Shown here one piece after another: positions 1 to 4,962 of a stretch of 8,600 bases of DNA; positions within the stretch are counted from its first letter, which is position 1; every line of letters starts with the position of its first letter. The DNA comes from CAZKEW01 sp964580435 (GTDB lineage: Bacteria > Acidobacteriota > Aminicenantia > Aminicenantales > UBA8522): positions 1 to 8,600 of the forward strand of contig CAZOKP010000104.1 in assembly GCA_964580435.1 (NCBI GenBank), given 5' to 3'. Below the pieces are notes generated by a model that was not told the DNA's origin, did no database searches, and saw nothing but the letters and a program-made list of their open reading frames with translations. Made by a program: the position numbers and the translations under genes.

Positions 1-7
1 CTCGCTA

Positions 8-21
8 TTTAAATATTTAAA
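8..21. repeat. 14-bp AT-only perfect palindrome upstream of the NIF3 gene
   Basis: The bases TTTAAATATTTAAA form a perfect 14-bp palindrome about 118 bases before the NIF3 start codon, followed by an A-rich run (20-40). It could be a regulator site or simply AT-rich promoter-proximal DNA. An all-AT palindrome of this size can arise by chance, so its function is unproven. Confidence 0.25.
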
Positions 22-68
22 ACAAAAAAGAAAAAGAAGTCAATACGGTTAATAAGGACCGTGCCCGC

Positions 69-84
69 CTCTTGAAACCAAGAG
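69..84 (+). other. Small hairpin in the leader of the NIF3-glgC operon
   Basis: CTCTTG (69-74) and CAAGAG (79-84) pair perfectly as a 6-bp stem around the tetraloop AAAC. GCCTC at 67-71 could alternatively pair with GAGGC at 107-111, so two mutually exclusive folds are conceivable. No U-tract follows, so this is not an intrinsic terminator. It lies 41 bases before the ribosome binding site at 125-130. It could be a leader structure or the 3' end of an upstream structured RNA, but I recognise no RNA family. Confidence 0.3.
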
Positions 85-138
85 AGTTCCCGTGTATGCT
101 TCCTTTGAGGCGAGATTTCTTTAAAAGGAGCCGGAAAG

Positions 139-1101
139 ATGAAACTCAAGGATCTATACAAGAGCGCTATCGAAACGGGAATAGCCAATGATTTGAGGAG
201 CCAAGACGAGATCGAAAGAGTGCTTGCCGATGAAAAGACGAAGTTCGAAAAGGCCCCCCCCGAAGACCGCGACTATTTCGATAAGGACCGGCTTTTCAAC
301 CCGTTCTCAGACACGAGAGTTCTTTTTGGAGACCCGGAGACCGAGGTCAAGCAAGCCATCGTCGGGATCGACATGGAAGAAAGCGAAGTCCTGCTGACTT
401 ATCTTCTCAATAAAGACCTGGGTCATAAGATCGACCTCATCATCGCCCACCATCCCGAAGGATACGCCCTCTCCAGGCTCTTCGATGTCATGAAGCTTCA
501 GGCTGACCTCCTGGCCAATTGCGGGATCACGGTCAGCGTCGCCGAGAAATTGATGGAAAAGCGGATCAGCGAGATCGAAAGGCGCCTGATGCCGATTAAC
601 CACAATCGCGCTGTTGATGTGGCCAAGCTTTTGGGCCTGCCCTTGATGTGCATCCATACTGCCGCAGATAACTGCGTCACCAGTTACCTGAAAAACCTTA
701 TCGACCGGGAGAAACCGGCCAAGCTGAAAGACCTTTTAAAGCTCCTGAAGGATATTCCCGAGTACAAGATCGCCTCTGCGCTGCAGCTTCCGCCCAAGAT
801 CGTCAACGGGTCGGATGACAACAAGTGCGGCAAGATCTTCGTCGACATGACCGGAGGAACAGAAGGAGCCAAGGATGTTTATGAAAAGTACGCCGGGAGC
901 GGAGTCAGCACCATCGTCGGCATGCATATCAGCGAGGAACACCTGGAGAACGCCAAAAAAGCCAGCCTGAATGTCGTCATTGCGGGCCATATCTCGAGCG
1001 ACACCCTCGGGTTGAACCTTCTCCTGGATGAAATAGAAAAGAAGGAGAAGCTCGAATTTGTCTGCGTCTCCGGGTTTGAAAGAATCCGGCGCTCAAATTG
1101 A
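139..1101 (+). CDS. NIF3-like dinuclear metal-centre protein (long subtype)
   Basis: This 320-residue protein belongs to the NIF3 (NGG1p-interacting factor 3, YbgI) family, widespread proteins that bind two metal ions and whose biochemical role is poorly defined. The family's metal-binding landmarks are visible: HHP at 104-106 (ligands His104 and His105), HTAAD at 173-177 (the counterpart of HTNLD, with Asp177 as ligand), and GHISSD near the C-terminus (His284 and Asp288). The last ligand is usually Glu, so Asp288 is a conservative change. About 35 residues more than usual separate the HHP and HTxxD motifs (roughly 120-160), and there is an extended N-terminal segment, as in a longer clostridial-type subgroup I recall. 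The ATG at 139 has a good Shine-Dalgarno, AAGGAG at 125-130, eight bases upstream. There is no signal peptide or membrane segment, so it is probably cytosolic. It ends 13 bases before glgC and is probably co-transcribed with it. A functional link to glycogen metabolism is only inferred from this position. Confidence 0.88.
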   Translation: MKLKDLYKSAIETGIANDLRSQDEIERVLADEKTKFEKAPPEDRDYFDKDRLFNPFSDTRVLFGDPETEVKQAIVGIDMEESEVLLTYLLNKDLGHKIDLIIAHHPEGYALSRLFDVMKLQADLLANCGITVSVAEKLMEKRISEIERRLMPINHNRAVDVAKLLGLPLMCIHTAADNCVTSYLKNLIDREKPAKLKDLLKLLKDIPEYKIASALQLPPKIVNGSDDNKCGKIFVDMTGGTEGAKDVYEKYAGSGVSTIVGMHISEEHLENAKKASLNVVIAGHISSDTLGLNLLLDEIEKKEKLEFVCVSGFERIRRSN

Positions 1102-1103
1102 CC

Positions 1104-1108
1104 GGAGG
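1104..1108 (+). promoter_or_regulatory. Shine-Dalgarno that fixes the glgC start at GTG 1115
   Basis: GGAGG lies just after the NIF3 stop codon (TGA 1099-1101) and six bases before the in-frame GTG at 1115. The longer reading frame starts with TTG at 1058, inside the NIF3 gene, and lacks a comparable site. It would also add 19 residues unlike the family's N-terminus. The GTG start is therefore preferred. Confidence 0.8.
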
Positions 1109-1114
1109 CCAGAA

Positions 1115-2392
1115 GTGGCAGATGTCGTCTGTGTCGTTTTAGCCGGCGGCCAGGGCAGCCGCCTCTACCCCTTGACCAAGATTCGGAGCAAGCCGGCTGT
1201 CCCCATCGCCGGACGCTTCCGGCTGATCGATATTTCCATCAGCAATTGCCTCCATTCAGGCTTGCGAAAGATCTTCATCCTGACCCAATTCAGTTCCGAA
1301 TCCCTGCACCGGCATATCTTCTTGACCTATCGCTTCGACGAATTCTCCAAGGGCTTCGTGACCATCCTCACGGCCCAGCAAACTCTTGACAACCGCAACT
1401 GGTATCAGGGAACGGCCGATGCCGTCCGCCAGAATCTCGGTTTTCTCCGCAACAAGGGAGACTTGGTCTTGATCCTCTCCGGCGACCATCTTTACCGAAT
1501 GGATTACGGCAAATTCATCGATTTCCATTTGAAGAAAAATGCCGAGATCAGCATTTCCGTATCACCCGTGGCTCATGACCAAGCGCCCGAGTTCGGAGTC
1601 ATGAAGCTCAACCGGAACGGCCGCATCACCTCTTTCAGCGAGAAGCCAAAGACGCCGCCTGAACTCGACAGGATGAAAGCCGGTCCCGAAATCTTCAAAG
1701 GATTTGGGTTGGACCCGGCGGGAAAGACTCACCTGGCTTCCATGGGCGTCTATCTCTTCAACTGGGAGGTTTTGAAAAACCTGCTGGAAGGAACGGCTTC
1801 AGCGGATTTCGGAAGAGAAGTCATGCCTCAGGCTATCAGACAGCAGAAGGTTTACGGCTATCTATTTGATGGCTACTGGCGCGACATCGGGACGATTCGC
1901 AGCTTCTTCGAGGCCAACCTGGACCTCACCCAGCCTCTACCCAAGTTTAATTTCTACGACGAGCAACGGCCCATTTTCACGCATGCCCGCTTCCTCCCCG
2001 GCTCGAAGATCCTTTCCTCTGAAGTCGACCATTCCATCCTCTGCGAGGGCAGCATCATCAACCATTCGAAGATCACTGATTCGATCATCGGGATTCGTTC
2101 CCGGGTGGGAGAGAATTCGGTCATCGAGCGGACCGTGGTCATGGGCGCTGATTACTTCGAGTCAAAAACGCAAATCGAAACGAATACCCTGCGCGGCGTT
2201 CCCAATATCGGGATCGGCAGGAACAGCGAGATTCGAAACGCCATCATCGATAAGAATGCCCGGATCGGCGACGGCGTGAGGCTGGTCAACGCGGGCGGGT
2301 TAATCGATGAAGAGACCGAGGACTATGTTATCAAGGACGGAATTATCGTGGTGCCAAAACACGGCATCATCCCTGACGGGACGGTCATCTGA
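1115..2392 (+). CDS. glgC: Glucose-1-phosphate adenylyltransferase (ADP-glucose pyrophosphorylase)
   Basis: GlgC makes ADP-glucose and pyrophosphate from ATP and glucose-1-phosphate, the committed step of bacterial glycogen synthesis in the cytosol. From GTG 1115 the protein has 425 residues, normal for the family. The N-terminal nucleotidyltransferase domain shows the pyrophosphorylase signature LAGGQGSRLYPLT (9-21) with KPAVP just after it. It continues with WYQGTADAV (96-104), the catalytic/glucose-phosphate motif SGDHLYRMDY (122-131), FSEKPK (174-179) and YWRDIGT (254-260). A C-terminal left-handed beta-helix with hexapeptide-like repeats begins near 290 and ends with DGTVI. The overall pattern is closer to cyanobacterial/plant enzymes than to E. 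coli GlgC. Lysines in IIDKNARIG (Lys380) and IIVVPKH (Lys415) match the activator-site lysines Lys382 and Lys419 described in Anabaena, suggesting 3-phosphoglycerate-type control; this is inference. It probably forms an operon with the NIF3 gene. It converges on the racemase gene with only 20 bases between stops and no obvious terminator. Confidence 0.96.
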   Translation: MADVVCVVLAGGQGSRLYPLTKIRSKPAVPIAGRFRLIDISISNCLHSGLRKIFILTQFSSESLHRHIFLTYRFDEFSKGFVTILTAQQTLDNRNWYQGTADAVRQNLGFLRNKGDLVLILSGDHLYRMDYGKFIDFHLKKNAEISISVSPVAHDQAPEFGVMKLNRNGRITSFSEKPKTPPELDRMKAGPEIFKGFGLDPAGKTHLASMGVYLFNWEVLKNLLEGTASADFGREVMPQAIRQQKVYGYLFDGYWRDIGTIRSFFEANLDLTQPLPKFNFYDEQRPIFTHARFLPGSKILSSEVDHSILCEGSIINHSKITDSIIGIRSRVGENSVIERTVVMGADYFESKTQIETNTLRGVPNIGIGRNSEIRNAIIDKNARIGDGVRLVNAGGLIDEETEDYVIKDGIIVVPKHGIIPDGTVI

Positions 2393-2412
2393 AGCGGCTC
2401 GAAACTGGATCT

Positions 2413-3642
2413 TTAGGCCGGTCCTGTTCTCACGACTCTCCGAGGGATGAGCGGGTTTAACCCGATGAGGATTTTATAAACAGACGATCCCGCAAGTTCC
2501 GCGAGAACATCCGCCGTCAGCTCATCCTCCGGCCGATTGTCAATAAGGACAACCTCATCCCCCACTCTGACTTCTTCGCTGTCGCCCAGGTCAACCATGA
2601 GATGATTGGCGGTGACCGCGGCAATGACAGGAAACGTCTTTCCTTTGATCATGACAGTACTCTTGCCGGCCAGTTGCGGGGGGTAACCATCTGAATATCC
2701 TAATCCTACGGTTGCGACCCACAAGGCCTTGTCCGCGATATAAGCCCGGTGATAGGAAAGAGTGTCTCCCGGAGAGAGATACCGGATGTCAATCACTCTC
2801 ACCAACAAGCGAAGCGACGGCTTGAGTGACAGTTTGTTTTCTTGCTGAGTCTGTGCGGAGGGATAATATCCGTAGAGCATGATCCCCGGCCTGACAAGGT
2901 CAAGATGATATTGCTGGCCGCTGAGAATCCCCGCGCTGCTGGCCGCGTGTCTTAGCCCTAACTCAATACCTTTCCGCTTGGCTTGCAAGCAGAGCTCCTC
3001 GAATCGACGAAGCTGCTCTAGGTCAAATTTTTCGTCCTCCGTCAACGTCGTCATGATGCCTTCTATTTTAAGCCCGGAAAGAGAAGCAATTCTATTAATC
3101 AACGGAAGAGCATTACTGTAGGGGATGCCTGTTCTTCCCATACCGGTGTCCACGTCGATATGAACTCCCGCCTTTCGGTTTTGTTTCAGCGCCGCTTCAT
3201 GGAGGTACCCGACCTCCTCCGAATAGACCGACTGGCTGATATTATTCAAGACGATCTGGCTGCATTCCTGCCTGGCATAAGGTCCAAAATTGAGGACGGA
3301 GGCACGTATCCCGGCTTTCCTCAGAAGGAGCGCTTCATCCAGTTTCCCGACCATCATCCGGCCGATCCCCTGTTTCTCAAGGCAACGGCCGACCTCCACC
3401 AGCCCATGGCCATAGGCGTTCGCTTTGACAACGGCCATGATGGGAGCCTGGACAATTGTCTTGATCTGCTGAAGATTCCAGGCCAGATAATCGAAATTTA
3501 CCTCGATGACGGCATCCATGCTGCCGGCCGTTCGCTCTGTGGGCTTTTTCTGGACAGGGGCTTTTTTGGAAGGAGCCTGGGCCAAAGGCGACAAGGCCCC
3601 TAAGCCCAAACCCAACTCTTTAAAAAATTTTCTTCTTTTCAT
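2413..3642 (-). CDS. alr: Alanine racemase-like PLP enzyme with a Tat-type signal peptide
   Basis: This is a 409-residue fold-type III PLP enzyme that probably interconverts L- and D-alanine or other amino acids for peptidoglycan. The PLP lysine is Lys73 in VVKANAYGHG, the second catalytic base is Tyr297 in LSYHRAY, and Arg251 (RPG) would contact the PLP ring nitrogen. Also present are DTGMGR (165-170) and GYSDGYP (315-321). Before the enzyme proper is an N-terminal stretch that cytosolic racemases lack. It has KRRKFFK (2-8), a close match to the twin-arginine consensus, a short hydrophobic run (9-20), a possible AQA cleavage site (21-23) and a Lys/Pro-rich linker to about 41. Tat export of a folded, cofactor-loaded enzyme would make sense. 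Met42 could start a cytosolic form, but no clear Shine-Dalgarno precedes it, whereas AAGGGAA precedes ATG 3642. Two positions differ from classical Alr: Asp163 stands where the carbamylated lysine usually is, and Ala345 where an active-site methionine usually is. This could mean a different or broader substrate range. The gene is monocistronic and divergent from the small membrane protein. Confidence 0.88.
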   Translation of the reverse strand: MKRRKFFKELGLGLGALSPLAQAPSKKAPVQKKPTERTAGSMDAVIEVNFDYLAWNLQQIKTIVQAPIMAVVKANAYGHGLVEVGRCLEKQGIGRMMVGKLDEALLLRKAGIRASVLNFGPYARQECSQIVLNNISQSVYSEEVGYLHEAALKQNRKAGVHIDVDTGMGRTGIPYSNALPLINRIASLSGLKIEGIMTTLTEDEKFDLEQLRRFEELCLQAKRKGIELGLRHAASSAGILSGQQYHLDLVRPGIMLYGYYPSAQTQQENKLSLKPSLRLLVRVIDIRYLSPGDTLSYHRAYIADKALWVATVGLGYSDGYPPQLAGKSTVMIKGKTFPVIAAVTANHLMVDLGDSEEVRVGDEVVLIDNRPEDELTADVLAELAGSSVYKILIGLNPLIPRRVVRTGPA

Positions 3643-3710
3643 TTCCCTTGCCTTTTTTGCCGGCGGGTAAACGACCCCGCCTTCGTCTCGCTCTCCTGCG
3701 TTCCAAAAAT

Positions 3711-3729
3711 GTCAACATAATATTTTGAC
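3711..3729. promoter_or_regulatory. Inverted repeat, candidate operator in the divergent spacer
   Basis: GTCAACATA and TATTTTGAC form 9-base arms matching at 8 of 9 positions around a single central A. The site lies in the 159-base spacer between the divergent racemase and the small membrane-protein genes. The left arm also contains TTGACA on the minus strand (3715-3710), a consensus -35 hexamer pointing toward the racemase, though no good -10 follows at the right distance. The size and position suit a dimeric repressor site, but no regulator gene is present in the window. Confidence 0.35.
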
Positions 3730-3774
3730 GAGAATGTCGACACCTTTCCCCTAGAATTATTTCATCAATTGATC

Positions 3775-3780
3775 TATAAT
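3775..3780 (+). promoter_or_regulatory. Possible -10 box of the small membrane-protein gene
   Basis: A consensus TATAAT lies 21 bases before the ATG at 3802. No good -35 hexamer lies 16-18 bases upstream (the sequence there is about TAGAAT). Transcription starting near 3787 would give a leader of about 15 bases that barely includes the AAGG at 3788-3791. The call rests on the -10 hexamer alone. Confidence 0.35.
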
Positions 3781-3801
3781 GCAAAAAAAGGCTGATATCG
3801 C

Positions 3802-4137
3802 ATGAAATATCTCATCTGGCTGGTTATTCTGGTCCTGGCCGGATTTCTCGTCTACAATTATTTGATCCGCCCGCCGTCAGCTGAAGAAGCGGAGGTAAAG
3901 CAGCTCGAAAAGGTCTTCCGTTCCGCAGCAGACCAGTATGTCGCCTCGGTCAGGCAGATGGGCATGCCCGGTATGTCCGCGATCGCCGACCCTGAGTCGC
4001 CCATAAACAAAATCAAGCAGGTACGGAAGAGGCTGGCAGGCTTAAAAAAAGACCTGACAGAGAAAACCGCCATCGTCCGCGCCGGAAGGCTGGAACAGCG
4101 AATCCATGACTTCTGCACAAAGAATGAGATCGACTAG
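3802..4137 (+). CDS. Small membrane-anchored protein of unknown function
   Basis: I do not recognise this 111-residue protein. Residues about 3-22 (YLIWLVILVLAGFLVYNYLI) form one strongly hydrophobic segment with a Lys at position 2 before it and Arg after it. This suits an uncleaved signal anchor, probably with the rest outside the cytoplasmic membrane. Residues about 27-110 are charged and probably helical (EAEVKQLEKVF, then NKIKQVRKRLAGLKKDLTEK), with a Met/Gly/Pro-rich kink at 50-60 (RQMGMPGMSA). This resembles a short coiled-coil or adaptor more than an enzyme, and I see no catalytic motif. The ATG at 3802 has AAGG ten bases upstream, an acceptable but weak site. The next gene is 180 bases downstream, so it is probably transcribed alone. 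It diverges from the racemase, and both may act in the cell envelope. That link is inferred from position only. Confidence 0.7.
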   Translation: MKYLIWLVILVLAGFLVYNYLIRPPSAEEAEVKQLEKVFRSAADQYVASVRQMGMPGMSAIADPESPINKIKQVRKRLAGLKKDLTEKTAIVRAGRLEQRIHDFCTKNEID

Positions 4138-4232
4138 AGACATCCAGTCAGCGGAAAACATTTAAACGCGAAGTCATACGCCGCTGGAATCATCTCGAAT
4201 TCCGTAATTGCTCTAAATTTCGGTGGGTGGCA

Positions 4233-4255
4233 CGGCGTTAGTCCCCGCAACGCCG
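4233..4255 (+). terminator. GC-rich hairpin between the small membrane gene and the ATPase remnant
   Basis: CGGCGTT (4233-4239) and AACGCCG (4249-4255) form a perfect 7-bp stem with a nine-base loop. The stretch CTTCTGTTTTC follows, a poor but T-rich tail. It lies about 95 bases after the stop codon at 4137, so it may end transcription from the small membrane-protein gene. The broken T-tract makes it weak as an intrinsic terminator. Another inverted pair, CAGCGG (4149-4154) and CCGCTG (4181-4186), lies upstream with a long loop. The remainder of 4138-4316 shows nothing else I can name. Confidence 0.4.
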
Positions 4256-4316
4256 CTTCTGTTTTCAAATAAAGCAGAGATTTGGTAAGATATATCGACT
4301 TAAAAAGAATATTTTT

Positions 4317-4940
4317 GTGAGTGAGGAGATGATGCAAGATTTCATGTGGCATACGCTGGGGCCGGCCGAAACCTTAAAAAAACTGGGAACGCATCCGCAC
4401 CAAGGCCTGACCGATGAAGAAGTCAAAAAACGGCTGGCTGTGTACGGGCCCAACGAACTGAAAAAGGAGGAAAAGGTCTCTCCTCTTTCCGTGCTGCTCC
4501 ATCAATTTACCAATACTCTTATCATCATCCTCCTCATTGCCACGGTTCTTTCGGCCACGGTCGGAGAGGTCTTTGATGCCGCCCTGATCTTTATCATTGT
4601 CCTTTTCTGTGCTGTCCTGGGCTTCGCTCAGGAATATAAAGCGGAGAGGGCCCTTGAGGCCTTGAAAAAGATGCTTTCGCCGACAGTCAACGTGATCCGC
4701 AGCGGCAGGGAACAGGAAGTCCCCTCCAAAGAGCTTGTCCCCGGTGATATCCTGCTCCTCGAAGCCGGGGTTAAGATCCCGGCCGATGCCCGGCTGATCG
4801 AAGTCGCTTCCCTCGAACAAATGGCCCAGGATGACCTGCGGGTCCTTTGCGTAGCCTATAAGGAAGGCATTAATTTAAAAACAATAATTGATTTTGCGCT
4901 GTCCTCGCGTGCGACCGTAGGGAGCATGGCCATCCCATGA
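4317..4940 (+). pseudogene. Truncated, internally deleted calcium-type P-type ATPase
   Basis: This open frame of 207 residues begins as a normal P2-type cation ATPase. It has the N-terminal cation-ATPase domain (about 10-75, with YGPNEL at 43-48), TM1 and TM2 (about 62-104, including LIIILLIA), and the start of the actuator domain (ELVPGDI at 139-145, IPADARLIE at 154-162). It follows the intact neighbour at 4963-7689 closely up to Leu166. The next residues, EQMAQDDLRVLCVAYKEG (167-184), match that neighbour around residues 495-512 (MAGEALRVLGMAYR). About 330 codons are thus missing, including the TGES loop, TM3-TM4 and the DKTGTLT phosphorylation site, yet the frame stays open across the join. 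The last 23 residues match nothing I recognise. It cannot pump ions. The GTG at 4317 has no Shine-Dalgarno; ATG 4332, or the adjacent ATG 4329, follows GAGGAG (4323-4328) and is the likelier original start. Its 3' end faces the intact ATPase across 22 bases. Confidence 0.88.
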
Positions 4941-4962
4941 AAAGGTACAACAGGTTGCGGGA

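Noticed and set aside
54..114. 6S or SRP-type RNA end upstream of the NIF3 gene
   Set aside because: There are only vague resemblances in short motifs and too little upstream sequence; no diagnostic core could be found.
1058..1114. Longer glgC starting at TTG 1058
   Set aside because: The added residues lie within the NIF3 gene, lack family similarity and have no Shine-Dalgarno, while GTG 1115 has GGAGG at ideal spacing.
1866..2279. 137-residue frame inside glgC in another frame
   Set aside because: Its Ser/Arg-rich composition is typical of an out-of-frame reading of a GC-rich gene, and glgC is intact here.
3160..3603. 147-residue open frame on the + strand opposite the racemase
   Set aside because: It lies entirely antisense to a well-supported racemase gene and its translation resembles no family.
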